Assembly (NCBI RefSeq): GCF_000826655.1
Contig: NZ_JXJO01000001.1
Span: 62,001-126,000, forward strand
Source of the DNA: Psychroserpens damuponensis
GTDB taxonomy: Bacteria > Bacteroidota > Bacteroidia > Flavobacteriales > Flavobacteriaceae
Length of the DNA: 64,000 nucleotides
Direction: 5' to 3'
This document shows, piece after piece, positions 51,670 through 60,462 of the stretch. Numbering within the stretch: the first letter of the stretch is position 1; each line of letters begins with the position of its first letter. Position numbers and translations under genes: made by a program. The notes below the pieces were generated by a model, which had not been told where the DNA came from, ran no database searches, and worked only from the letters and a program-made list of their open reading frames with translations.

Positions 51670-54042
51670 ATGGAACAAACTATTTGTTTCCACTGTGGTG
51701 ATGATTGTAACTCTACAATTATTGCCTATGATGAAAAAAACTTCTGCTGTAATGGCTGCAAGACTGTTTATGAGATTTTCTCAGAAAATGACTTAACATG
51801 TTATTATGATTTGCAGGCTTCTCCAGGTACAATCCCTAAAGAAATTGAGGGTAAATATGATTTTTTATCGCAAGATAATATCATTGAAAAACTAACTGAA
51901 TTTAACGATGGAAACACGCAAATCGCAACCTTATACATTCCGCACATACATTGTAGCTCTTGTATATGGATTTTAGAAAACCTCAACAAATTAAATCCAA
52001 ACATATCATCGTCTCAAGTTAATTTTGGTAAAAAGAACGTGAGAGTCACGTACAACTCTCAAACGACATCGCTCAAAGCCGTTGTTTTATTATTAAGCTC
52101 AATAGGTTATGAACCTTATATTTCTTTAGACGATTATAAAACTGGACAGCAAAACGTTAATAGAAATCTAATTTACAAATTAGGAATTGCCGGTTTTGCC
52201 TTTGGTAATGTCATGTTTTTATCGTTTCCTGAATATTTTCAAGTGGGAGAATATTGGCTAGAACAATACAAACATTTATTTCGTTGGTTGATGTTTGTAT
52301 TCTCAATACCTGTAGTTTTTTATGCTGGAGCCGATTATTTCATCTCTGCATTTAAAGGGCTGCGTTCAAAACTTTTAAATATTGATGTGCCTATTGCTTT
52401 AGGAATTTCAGTGTTGTTTATTAGAAGTACCATCGAAATTATTTTTGATCTTGGTTCTGGTTTTTTTGATAGCTTAACAGGGCTCGTATTCTTTTTACTA
52501 TTAGGTAAATTTTTCCAGCAAAAAACGTACTCCTTTTTATCTTTTGAGCGCGATTACAAATCCTATTTCCCAATTGCGGTTACTAAAATATCTTCGGAAA
52601 TTGGCGAGCACCCAATACAAGTCTATGATATTAAAAAAGGAGACCGACTTCTCATTAGAAACGAAGAACTCATTCCTGTTGATGGCATTCTCATTAACGG
52701 AAATGCACGAATAGACTACAGTTTTGTCACAGGAGAGTCTGATAGTGTGAGTAAACAATCTGGCGACAAACTCTTTGCTGGTGGCAAGCAAACCTCTGGA
52801 GTTATTGAAATGGAAGCCATTAAATCTGTTGAACAAAGTTACCTCACACAACTTTGGAGTAACGATATTTTTAGCAAAAATAAAGACGATGGTTTTACAA
52901 ACTTAACCAATAGAATAAGCAAAAAATTTACAATTATCATACTTAGCATAGCAGTAATTGCTACTTTATTTTGGCTATTTGTAAATCCCTCAAAAGCAAT
53001 GAATGTATTCACAGCAGTGTTGATTATTGCCTGTCCTTGCGCAATTGCACTCTCTGCTCCCTTTACCTTTGGTAATTTGCTTCGTATCTTCGGAAAATTA
53101 AAATTTTACGTCAAAAACGCTGCAGTTATAGAACAATTAGCTGCTATAAACACTATAATTTTTGACAAAACCGGAACCATAACGTCTAACAAAAAAAGCA
53201 CAGCACAATACGATGGGTTGGCTTTAAGCCCTTCCGAAGAACTATTACTTAAAAACACGCTTCGTGGTTCTAACCATCCATTAAGTAGAACGCTTTATGA
53301 TATTTTAGATGAAAATAATATCATTTCTCTCAATCATTTTGAAGAACACTTAGGTCAAGGTATTGAGGCCAACCATAATGATAATTATATCAAAATTGGC
53401 TCAGCAAGTTTTGTTGGCGCAAAAGAGCATTCAATACTAAATACGCAAGTTCATATTAGTACAAATAATGAATATAAAGGTAAATACACGTTTTATAACA
53501 GCTATAGAAAAGGACTATCTAAACTCTTTAATGTATTAAAAACGCAGTACGATTTAGTGATCCTGTCGGGTGACAATGCAGGTGAACTAGAGAACCTCAA
53601 AAAAATATTACCTTCTAAAACTAAACTCATCTTTAATCAAAAACCAGATGACAAATTAGAATATATAAAATACCATCAAACAGAAGGTGCAAAAGTTTTA
53701 ATGATTGGTGATGGACTCAATGACGCTGGAGCATTAGCTCAAAGTAATGTAGGGATTGCCTTATCTGAAAACGTGAACGTATTCTCACCTGCTTGTGATG
53801 CTATTTTAGATGCTTCAAAATTTAACCAACTCAACAAATTTATAGGTGCATCTAAAAGCGCGATTAAGATTATAAAATGGAGTTTTGTACTATCATTTTT
53901 TTACAATGTAATTGGACTTTACTTTGCTGTAACAGGACAATTAGCACCTGTAATTGCAGCTATATTAATGCCATTGAGTTCAATTAGCATCGTGGTATTT
54001 ACAACGATTGCTACAAATCTTTTAGGTCGAAAATTAAAATAA
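51670..54042 (+). CDS. ccoI: Copper-type P1B ATPase, CcoI-like
   Basis: A 790-residue heavy-metal P-type ATPase that would supply copper for cbb3 oxidase assembly. The N-terminus has a cysteine-rich zinc-ribbon-like part (CFHCGDDCNS, FCCNGCKTVYE) and an HMA-like segment with HCSSC. Core motifs are complete: CPC (IIACPCAIALS), DKTGT, the HP motif (GSNHPLS) and GDGLNDAGAL. The extra N-terminal cysteine domain and the position before ccoS-ccoNO identify it as CcoI/FixI rather than a general CopA. It probably has its own Fnr-dependent promoter. Confidence 0.93.
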   Translation: MEQTICFHCGDDCNSTIIAYDEKNFCCNGCKTVYEIFSENDLTCYYDLQASPGTIPKEIEGKYDFLSQDNIIEKLTEFNDGNTQIATLYIPHIHCSSCIWILENLNKLNPNISSSQVNFGKKNVRVTYNSQTTSLKAVVLLLSSIGYEPYISLDDYKTGQQNVNRNLIYKLGIAGFAFGNVMFLSFPEYFQVGEYWLEQYKHLFRWLMFVFSIPVVFYAGADYFISAFKGLRSKLLNIDVPIALGISVLFIRSTIEIIFDLGSGFFDSLTGLVFFLLLGKFFQQKTYSFLSFERDYKSYFPIAVTKISSEIGEHPIQVYDIKKGDRLLIRNEELIPVDGILINGNARIDYSFVTGESDSVSKQSGDKLFAGGKQTSGVIEMEAIKSVEQSYLTQLWSNDIFSKNKDDGFTNLTNRISKKFTIIILSIAVIATLFWLFVNPSKAMNVFTAVLIIACPCAIALSAPFTFGNLLRIFGKLKFYVKNAAVIEQLAAINTIIFDKTGTITSNKKSTAQYDGLALSPSEELLLKNTLRGSNHPLSRTLYDILDENNIISLNHFEEHLGQGIEANHNDNYIKIGSASFVGAKEHSILNTQVHISTNNEYKGKYTFYNSYRKGLSKLFNVLKTQYDLVILSGDNAGELENLKKILPSKTKLIFNQKPDDKLEYIKYHQTEGAKVLMIGDGLNDAGALAQSNVGIALSENVNVFSPACDAILDASKFNQLNKFIGASKSAIKIIKWSFVLSFFYNVIGLYFAVTGQLAPVIAAILMPLSSISIVVFTTIATNLLGRKLK

Positions 54043-54069
54043 AAGGATAAGAATTTATAGTGATTCTAT

Positions 54070-54077
54070 TTCCGAAG
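54070..54077 (-). repeat. Intergenic octamer copy next to the ccoS operator
   Basis: An exact TTCCGAAG on the + strand, 33 bases before the Fnr-type dyad, in DNA with no other function visible. It is one of three copies outside genes. Confidence 0.7.
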
Positions 54078-54097
54078 AAAAAATAAAATTTTAAGTC

Positions 54098-54119
54098 AAA
54101 CATGATAAAAATCATGTTT
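54098..54119. promoter_or_regulatory. Fnr-type dyad upstream of ccoS
   Basis: Perfect 9-base arms (AAACATGAT and ATCATGTTT) around AAAA; the core is TGATAAAAATCA at 54103-54114. The -7 box TAATTTTG starts 29.5 bases after the centre, which puts the site near -41.5, the class II activator position. Confidence 0.72.
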
Positions 54120-54137
54120 TAATTAGCAGTTCAAACG

Positions 54138-54145
54138 TAATTTTG
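54138..54145 (+). promoter_or_regulatory. -7 box TAATTTTG for ccoS-ccoNOQPGH operon
   Basis: Perfect TAnnTTTG, 20 bases before the ccoS ATG and at fixed distance from the Fnr-type dyad. Confidence 0.62.
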
Positions 54146-54165
54146 AACCATAACTTCTAATAGGT

Positions 54166-54354
54166 ATGAGTGTTATATATATTTTATTGAGTATCAGTAT
54201 TATTGTTGCTGTTGTGTTCTTTATTGCGTTTATAACTGCAGTAAAAAACGGACAGTTTGATGATGATTATACACCTTCTGTTAGAATGCTATTTGACGAT
54301 GAACTTGTTAAAGAGCAACCAAAACCAACTATTAAAATTAAAAAGACTAACTAA
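54166..54354 (+). CDS. ccoS: cbb3 oxidase maturation protein CcoS
   Basis: A 62-residue single-pass membrane protein: one helix (about residues 3-26) and a short cytoplasmic tail with the FDDDYTPSVRMLFDDE segment that marks CcoS. It is needed for insertion of heme and copper into the cbb3 oxidase in other bacteria. It lies seven bases before ccoNO and is first in that transcript. Confidence 0.92.
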   Translation: MSVIYILLSISIIVAVVFFIAFITAVKNGQFDDDYTPSVRMLFDDELVKEQPKPTIKIKKTN

Positions 54355-54361
54355 ATAAATT

Positions 54362-56563
54362 ATGGAAGTTCAACAGTTTCATTACGATAACAAAATCGTT
54401 AAAAATTTTCTTTATGCAACCATGTTTTGGGGAGTAATAGGTATGTCGGTAGGTTTACTACTTGCATTCTTGTTTATTTTTCCAGAGATGCCATTGATTA
54501 AAAATGTATCATGGTTAAGTTTTGGTCGTTTAAGACCTTTACATACCAACGCTGTTATTTTTGCCTTTGTTGGTAATGCCATTTTTGCAGGTGTATATTA
54601 TTCTACACAACGTTTGTTAAAAGCAAGAATGTTTAACGATACGCTAAGTAAAATTAATTTTTGGGGCTGGCAGTTAATTATTGTGGCTGCTGCTATTACA
54701 TTACCTCTGGGTTACACATCATCAAAAGAATATGCCGAATTAGAGTGGCCTATTGACATTGCTATTGCTGTAATTTGGGTTGTTTTTGGATGGAATTTAA
54801 TTGGCACCTTATTAAAACGACGTCAACGTCATTTATATGTGGCTATTTGGTTTTATTTAGCAACTTTTGTGACCGTTGCCGTACTTCATATTTTTAATAG
54901 TTTATCATTACCTGTTTCTATTACTGGTATGAAAAGTTATTCGGTATACGCAGGTGTACAAGATGCTTTAGTACAATGGTGGTATGGACATAATGCGGTT
55001 GCATTTTTCTTAACAACACCATTTTTAGGTTTAATGTACTACTTTGTGCCTAAAGCTGCAAATAGACCAGTCTACTCTTACAGACTTTCAATTGTTCACT
55101 TTTGGTCATTAATATTTATATACATTTGGGCTGGACCTCACCACCTACTTTATACAGCGCTACCAGGATGGGCTCAAAACCTCGGTGTTGCCTTTTCAAT
55201 TATGTTATTAATGCCGTCTTGGGGAGGAATGATAAACGGTTTATTGACATTACGTGGTGCTTGGGATAAAGTACGTACAGATCCTGTTTTAAAATTCATG
55301 GTTGTGGCCATTACAGGTTACGGTATGGCGACTTTTGAAGGCCCTATGCTATCTCTTAAAAGTGTAAATGCAATGGCGCATTTTACTGATTGGATTATTG
55401 CTCATGTGCACGTTGGTGCATTAGCATGGAATGGCTTTTTAACCTTCGGAATGATTTACTACCTAGTACCAAAATTATTTAAAACAAAAATGCATTCTAT
55501 TGGTTTAGCAAATCTTCACTTTTGGATTGGCACTTTAGGAATCATTTTTTATGCTTTACCTATGTATGTCGCAGGATTTACACAATGGGCAATGTGGAAA
55601 CAGTTTAATCCAGATGGTACCTTAGTATACGGTAATTTCTTAGAAACAGTAACTGCAATCATGCCATTATATTGGATGCGTGCCATTGGTGGAACGTTAT
55701 TTATCACTGGTATGATAATCATGATTATTAATGTCATTATCACTATTAAAAAAGGTAGTAAAGTTACAGATGAATTGGCAGAAGCTCCTGCACTTCAACG
55801 TGTATCAAAAAGACGTGTTGCTGGTGAAGGATGGCACACTTGGTTAGAACGTAAACCTGTTAAATTAACTATTTATGCAACTATCGCTATTTTAATTGGT
55901 GGTGTTGTACAAATCGTACCGACCTTATTAGTTAAATCTAATATTCCAACAATTACAAGTGTTAAACCTTACACGCCTTTAGAACTCGAAGGGAGAGATA
56001 TTTATATTAGAGAAGGTTGTGTTGGTTGTCACTCACAAATGGTGAGACCTTTTAGAAATGAAGTAGAGCGTTATGGAGAATATTCTAAAGCTGGAGAATA
56101 TGTTTACGATCATCCATTCCTTTGGGGAAGTAAACGTACTGGACCAGATTTACATCGTGTAGGTGGTAAATATTCAGATAATTGGCACTTAAACCATATG
56201 TACGATCCACAAAGTACTTCTTCTGGTTCTATTATGCCATCATATCAATGGTTAGTAAGAAATGAGCTCGATAAAACTCAAACCGAAGCTAAAATGAAAG
56301 TCATGGTTTCACTTGGTGTGCCTTATACAGATGAAGAGATTGCGAATGCACAACAATCTATGAATGAACAAGGAACTCAAATTGAAAAAAACCTATATAC
56401 AGATCCTGATTTTGCATCAACATATGAAGCAGATAAAAAAGCAGGTGGTGATGCTTTCATTGAGATGAGAAATAGAGAAATAGTCGCAGTCATTGCTTAT
56501 TTACAACGTCTTGGAACAGATATTAAGGTAAAAGATGAAGAGGTAACAACAACTCAAAACTAA
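54362..56563 (+). CDS. ccoNO: Fused cbb3 cytochrome oxidase subunits I and II (CcoN-CcoO)
   Basis: A 733-residue fusion. Residues 1-480 are the catalytic heme-copper subunit CcoN with about twelve to fourteen membrane helices and the expected histidines (RPLHTNAVIF, WYGHNAVAFFLTTP, WAGPHHLLYTALPGW, WIIAHVHVGALAWNG). After a linker rich in charged residues, residues 505-733 are the monoheme subunit CcoO: one membrane helix, then GCVGCHSQMVRPF with the heme-c motif CxxCH, then GPDLHRVGGKYSD and MPSYQWL. The fusion of CcoN and CcoO is usual in Bacteroidota. The enzyme reduces oxygen at low concentration and pumps protons. Confidence 0.95.
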   Translation: MEVQQFHYDNKIVKNFLYATMFWGVIGMSVGLLLAFLFIFPEMPLIKNVSWLSFGRLRPLHTNAVIFAFVGNAIFAGVYYSTQRLLKARMFNDTLSKINFWGWQLIIVAAAITLPLGYTSSKEYAELEWPIDIAIAVIWVVFGWNLIGTLLKRRQRHLYVAIWFYLATFVTVAVLHIFNSLSLPVSITGMKSYSVYAGVQDALVQWWYGHNAVAFFLTTPFLGLMYYFVPKAANRPVYSYRLSIVHFWSLIFIYIWAGPHHLLYTALPGWAQNLGVAFSIMLLMPSWGGMINGLLTLRGAWDKVRTDPVLKFMVVAITGYGMATFEGPMLSLKSVNAMAHFTDWIIAHVHVGALAWNGFLTFGMIYYLVPKLFKTKMHSIGLANLHFWIGTLGIIFYALPMYVAGFTQWAMWKQFNPDGTLVYGNFLETVTAIMPLYWMRAIGGTLFITGMIIMIINVIITIKKGSKVTDELAEAPALQRVSKRRVAGEGWHTWLERKPVKLTIYATIAILIGGVVQIVPTLLVKSNIPTITSVKPYTPLELEGRDIYIREGCVGCHSQMVRPFRNEVERYGEYSKAGEYVYDHPFLWGSKRTGPDLHRVGGKYSDNWHLNHMYDPQSTSSGSIMPSYQWLVRNELDKTQTEAKMKVMVSLGVPYTDEEIANAQQSMNEQGTQIEKNLYTDPDFASTYEADKKAGGDAFIEMRNREIVAVIAYLQRLGTDIKVKDEEVTTTQN

Positions 56564-56569
56564 CTAATC

Positions 56570-56755
56570 ATGCTAAAATTTGTAAAAAACCATATGGAAA
56601 GTATCACTGGTATAGAAATATATCCATTGATTTCATTAATTATATTTTTCACTTTTTTTGTCCTCTTATTTTGGTGGGTCATTACTGCTAAAAAAGATTA
56701 CATTACGACCGTGAGCAATATTCCATTAGAAAACCAAAATCCATCAGAACTATGA
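56570..56755 (+). CDS. ccoQ: CcoQ-like small cbb3 subunit
   Basis: A 61-residue protein with a membrane helix (about residues 20-40, ISLIIFFTFFVLLFWWVIT) and a short polar tail. Sequence is weakly conserved in this family; position between ccoNO and ccoP and the helix layout support CcoQ/FixQ, which stabilises the complex. The stop overlaps the start of ccoP by four bases. Confidence 0.8.
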   Translation: MLKFVKNHMESITGIEIYPLISLIIFFTFFVLLFWWVITAKKDYITTVSNIPLENQNPSEL

Positions 56756-57702
56756 AAAATATACCATCTTGGATAAGAATACCAACTGTATTCTTCATTA
56801 TCTTCGGTTTAACAGAATATTTTATAGATTCTGGAGATAAGCCTGTATTTATTGAACAACCACTTGTAGCCTTATTTTTATTATTAGTTTTACTAATTCT
56901 TATCGCTATAGAAAGTATCGTTGGAGCCTTAGATAATATACTTTATCAAAGTTTAGACGAAGAAGCAAAAGCTAGATATGATGCCAAACGTAATGCTCCA
57001 TCTAAATTAGTACTATGGATAAATAGAACATATACAAAATCATTAGGTCAAAAACCAATAGAGCAAGAACACGTTATTATTTTAGACCACAACTACGATG
57101 GGATAAAAGAATTAGATAATGATTTACCACCTTGGTGGCTGTACGCATTCTATGCATCTATAATTTTTGGAGCCGTATATTTAATAAAATATCATGTGTT
57201 TAATGGCGATAATCAATTTGATGAACTTGAAGCAGATATTGCTCAAGCCAAAATTGATATAGAAGAGTATAAAAAACACGCTAAAGATTTAGTAGATTTT
57301 AATACCGTAACAGTGTTAACAGATGCTGCTGACATTAAAGCTGGAAAAGGCATATTTGAAACCAATTGTGTTGCTTGTCATAAAGCTGATGGTGGTGGTG
57401 GAATTGGTCCAAATCTAACCGATAAATATTGGATTTTAGGCGGAGGCATAAAAAATGTATTTAAAACTATTTCTGAAGGTGGTCGTGATGGTAAAGGTAT
57501 GATTGCATGGAAACAGAGTTTAAAACCTGCCGAAATTGCTCAAGTTGCAAGTTATGTCTTAAAGTTTGAAGGTACCACTCCTGCTGAACCTAAAGCTCCA
57601 GATGGTGATATTTGGGTGAGTGAAGATGCACCAATAGAAGATATTCCAACAAAAGCTATAGAAGTTAAAACAGATTCTGTTATTACGATAGAAGAGAATT
57701 AA
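56752..57702 (+). CDS. ccoP: cbb3 oxidase subunit III (CcoP), single heme motif
   Basis: A 316-residue membrane-anchored cytochrome c subunit. Helices at about 10-30, 42-60 and 124-143 frame the N-terminal domain (DNDLPPWWLYAFYASIIFG is typical). The C-terminal cytochrome domain has one CxxCH (NCVACHKADG) and one axial Met candidate (GRDGKGMIAW). CcoP of proteobacteria has two heme motifs; only one is visible here. A helix of charged residues follows the last membrane segment. It starts in a four-base overlap with ccoQ. Confidence 0.92.
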   Translation: MKNIPSWIRIPTVFFIIFGLTEYFIDSGDKPVFIEQPLVALFLLLVLLILIAIESIVGALDNILYQSLDEEAKARYDAKRNAPSKLVLWINRTYTKSLGQKPIEQEHVIILDHNYDGIKELDNDLPPWWLYAFYASIIFGAVYLIKYHVFNGDNQFDELEADIAQAKIDIEEYKKHAKDLVDFNTVTVLTDAADIKAGKGIFETNCVACHKADGGGGIGPNLTDKYWILGGGIKNVFKTISEGGRDGKGMIAWKQSLKPAEIAQVASYVLKFEGTTPAEPKAPDGDIWVSEDAPIEDIPTKAIEVKTDSVITIEEN

Positions 57703-57706
57703 TACA

Positions 57707-59131
57707 ATGGAAACACCAAGTAACGAAAAATTTAGAGACTCCATAGGGACAATAAATGAAGACGGTAAACGTGCTTGGGTATATCCTAAAAAACCGAGTG
57801 GTCGTTATTATGAAAAACGAAAGATTGTAAGTTATGGTCTTTTAGCATTTTTATTTATTGCTCCTTTCATTAAAATTGGAGGTAATCAATTTTTAATGTT
57901 TAATGTATTAGAGCGTCGTTTTAATATTTTTGGATTTCCATTTTGGCCTCAAGATTTTTACCTTTTCGTTATATCAATGCTTATTGGTGTTGTTTTCGTT
58001 ACTCTTTTTACGGTTGGTTTCGGACGTATTTTCTGCGGATGGATTTGTCCGCAAACCATATTCATGGAAATGGTTTTTAGACGCATAGAATATTGGATTG
58101 ATGGTGACAGAAACAAACAACGAAAATTAGACAGACAAAAATGGGACGCTGAGAAAATTAGAAAACGCCTTTTAAAATGGTTTATATTTCTAGTAATTTC
58201 ATTTCTAATTGCTAACATATTTTTAGCGTATTTAATTGGAAGTGATAAACTAATAAAATACATAACCGAAGGCCCTTTTCAACATACAGGAACACTTATT
58301 CCACTAATTATTTTTACAGCAGTATTTTACTTTGTATTTGCATGGTTTAGAGAACAGGTATGCATAATTGCTTGTCCTTATGGTAGATTACAAGGTGTAT
58401 TATTAGACAATAAATCAATAATTGTGGCCTATGATCATAAACGTGGTGAGGCAGAAAATGGTCGAAAAAAATTCAGAAAAAATGAAGATAGAGAAGCTCT
58501 TGGTCATGGTGATTGTATAGATTGTTTACAATGCGTTAATGTATGTCCTACAGGTATAGATATTAGAAATGGAACTCAACTAGAATGCGTTAACTGTACA
58601 GCATGTATTGATGAATGCGATCACATTATGGAGAGTATTAATTTACCTAAAGGTTTAATTAGATACGCAAGTGAAGATGAGATTGAAAATAAAAAGAAAT
58701 TTAAGTTTACACCTAGATTAAAAGGCTATACAGCGGTTTTAATTATATTGGTTGGTATTCTTTCAGGCTTACTTTTATTGAGAACAGATGTAGAAGCTAG
58801 AGTATTAAGGCTTCCTGGACAATTATATGAGCACAAAGAAGGTAATATTATTAGCAATGTGTTTACCTACAAATTGATAAATAAAACCACAGAAACCATA
58901 AGTGATGTCAGTTTTAAATTAAGACAATTTAAAGGTGACATAAAAATGGTATCAACAAGTGATTACTTTGAAGTACCAGCTCAAGGTGCAGCAGAAGGAA
59001 CATTATTTATAGAAATTGACAAAAGTGAACTCTCAGGTGATAAAAACAAATTAATGATTGAGGTGTATAGCAAAGACGAATTGATAGAAACCACAACCGT
59101 TAACTTTTTAGGGCCAAGGAGCTATAATTAA
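57707..59131 (+). CDS. ccoG: cbb3 oxidase accessory iron-sulfur protein CcoG
   Basis: A 474-residue membrane protein with two [4Fe-4S] ferredoxin-type clusters: CIDCLQCVNVCPTG and CVNCTACIDECD. Further cysteines occur in FGRIFCGWICPQTIF and EQVCIIACPYGRLQG. Four to five membrane helices surround these, and an Ig-like C-terminal domain (about residues 365-474) ends the protein. CcoG/RdxA is implicated in copper reduction for the oxidase. It starts four bases after ccoP. Confidence 0.93.
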   Translation: METPSNEKFRDSIGTINEDGKRAWVYPKKPSGRYYEKRKIVSYGLLAFLFIAPFIKIGGNQFLMFNVLERRFNIFGFPFWPQDFYLFVISMLIGVVFVTLFTVGFGRIFCGWICPQTIFMEMVFRRIEYWIDGDRNKQRKLDRQKWDAEKIRKRLLKWFIFLVISFLIANIFLAYLIGSDKLIKYITEGPFQHTGTLIPLIIFTAVFYFVFAWFREQVCIIACPYGRLQGVLLDNKSIIVAYDHKRGEAENGRKKFRKNEDREALGHGDCIDCLQCVNVCPTGIDIRNGTQLECVNCTACIDECDHIMESINLPKGLIRYASEDEIENKKKFKFTPRLKGYTAVLIILVGILSGLLLLRTDVEARVLRLPGQLYEHKEGNIISNVFTYKLINKTTETISDVSFKLRQFKGDIKMVSTSDYFEVPAQGAAEGTLFIEIDKSELSGDKNKLMIEVYSKDELIETTTVNFLGPRSYN

Positions 59132-59227
59132 AAACAAATAGTATGTCGTCTTCTGCAAGCAGTTTGCTCATGAAGAACAAAATATTAATTAATAATAGGA
59201 GGTTCTCACTTTTGTGAGAAAAAAGAT
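59132..59227 (+). promoter_or_regulatory. Leader region before ccoH with hairpin and perfect SD
   Basis: The 96 bases hold a small ORF (59143-59217, 24 codons plus stop) starting MSSSASSLLMKNKIL, a perfect Shine-Dalgarno AGGAGG (59198-59203 region) and a hairpin TTCTCAC/GTGAGAA (59203-59220) around TTTT, seven bases before the ccoH ATG. The purpose is unclear; translation control is possible. Confidence 0.4.
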
Positions 59228-59674
59228 ATGAAATTTAATTGGGGAACAGGAATCGTTATTGCATTTATAGCTTTTATTAGTTTTATAATGTACTTCGTTA
59301 TTAATATGAACCTATCAGATAAATATGAGACATCATTAGTAAGAGAGGATTATTATGAAGCCGAATTAGAATTACAAAACGATATTGATAAAGAAAATAA
59401 TTCTAAAACTTTAGAAACCGATCTTACTTGGAAACGAACTGAAGAAGGATTAGAATTTTCATTTCCAAAATCTTTAGACTCAAAAAAAATCACTGGAAAA
59501 GTGTTCCTATATAGACCATCTAATGAACAAATGGACCTTGAAACTGCAATTTCATTGTCTCATCACAATTTGCTCATACCTGACAAACGTTTATTGGATG
59601 GTCGTTGGAACATTAAAATTGATTGGCAATATAACGGAAAATCATATCTCTACAAAAAGGAGATTACATATTAA
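59228..59674 (+). CDS. ccoH: FixH/CcoH family protein
   Basis: A 148-residue protein with one N-terminal membrane helix (about residues 5-25) and a beta-rich extracytoplasmic domain. NLSDKYETSLVREDYYEAELELQNDIDKENN is typical of FixH, which helps copper insertion or assembly in the cbb3 oxidase. The C-terminus WNIKIDWQYNGKSYLYKKEI also fits. The gene is preceded by an unusual leader with hairpin and strong SD. Confidence 0.88.
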   Translation: MKFNWGTGIVIAFIAFISFIMYFVINMNLSDKYETSLVREDYYEAELELQNDIDKENNSKTLETDLTWKRTEEGLEFSFPKSLDSKKITGKVFLYRPSNEQMDLETAISLSHHNLLIPDKRLLDGRWNIKIDWQYNGKSYLYKKEITY

Positions 59675-59683
59675 TACAAAAAG

Positions 59684-60385
59684 ATGCTCTGGTCTGCACT
59701 TTTATTTGGTCTATTAGGAAGTTTCCACTGTGTAGGTATGTGTGGACCAATCGCTTTTATGCTGCCAGTAGATAGATCTAACTCTTTAAAAAAAATACTA
59801 CAAATTTTTTCTTATCACTTCGGAAGACTACTTGCCTACTTCATCATAGGTTTTGTTTTCGGTTTAGTTGGTAAAAGTTTATATCTCTTCGGTATACAGC
59901 AACAACTCTCTATTGTAATCGGTATATTAATGATTGTAGTAGTTCTAATTCCTGTAAAAACCTTTAACAAATATAACCTCTCAAAACCGTTGTACAGGCT
60001 CATTTCCGTAGTAAAATCAAAATTAGGAAAAGCGCTTAAAAAGAAAACTGCCGATACATTTTTAACCATTGGTTTTCTAAATGGTTTTCTCCCTTGCGGA
60101 TTGGTTTACATGGCTGTTTTTGCCTCTTTAACCATGCAAAATGCTGCTTATGGTGGTCTGTACATGATACTTTTTGGTTTAGGCACTATTCCTTTAATGA
60201 CTACTGCTATATATCTAGGTAAATTTTTAAATTCTACGATAAAACAACGTATTCAAAAAGCCATTCCTGTGTTTGTTGTCATTATTGGACTCTTATTCAT
60301 TATTCGTGGTATGGGCTTAGGGATCCCTTACCTCTCTCCTGCTCCCATTATAGATGTAGCAACTAGCACCATTGATTGTCATTAA
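59684..60385 (+). CDS. SafE/TauE-like membrane protein of the cco cluster
   Basis: A 233-residue protein with six or so membrane helices. LFGLLGSFHCVGMCGPIAFMLP, with the CxxxC pair, and FLNGFLPCGLVYMAVFASL are the signatures of the sulfite-exporter/DsbD-like transmembrane family next to cco genes. It probably moves copper or reducing power for oxidase maturation; that is inference from position. The start lies nine bases after ccoH. An octamer copy lies in codons for H-F-G-R. Confidence 0.87.
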   Translation: MLWSALLFGLLGSFHCVGMCGPIAFMLPVDRSNSLKKILQIFSYHFGRLLAYFIIGFVFGLVGKSLYLFGIQQQLSIVIGILMIVVVLIPVKTFNKYNLSKPLYRLISVVKSKLGKALKKKTADTFLTIGFLNGFLPCGLVYMAVFASLTMQNAAYGGLYMILFGLGTIPLMTTAIYLGKFLNSTIKQRIQKAIPVFVVIIGLLFIIRGMGLGIPYLSPAPIIDVATSTIDCH

Positions 60386-60395
60386 TTCTATTATG

Positions 60396-60407
60396 TGATA
60401 AATGTCA
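60396..60407. promoter_or_regulatory. Fnr-type dyad upstream of CBS gene
   Basis: TGATAAATGTCA (TGA-N6-TCA) is centred at 60401.5. A -7-like box TAACTTTA (60431-60438) begins 29.5 bases after the centre, exactly as at the ccoS site. Confidence 0.62.
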
Positions 60408-60462
60408 TAGTTTAGAAGCATCGTTCTTGGTAACTTTAGTATAGAATTTAAAACCTAAGAAC

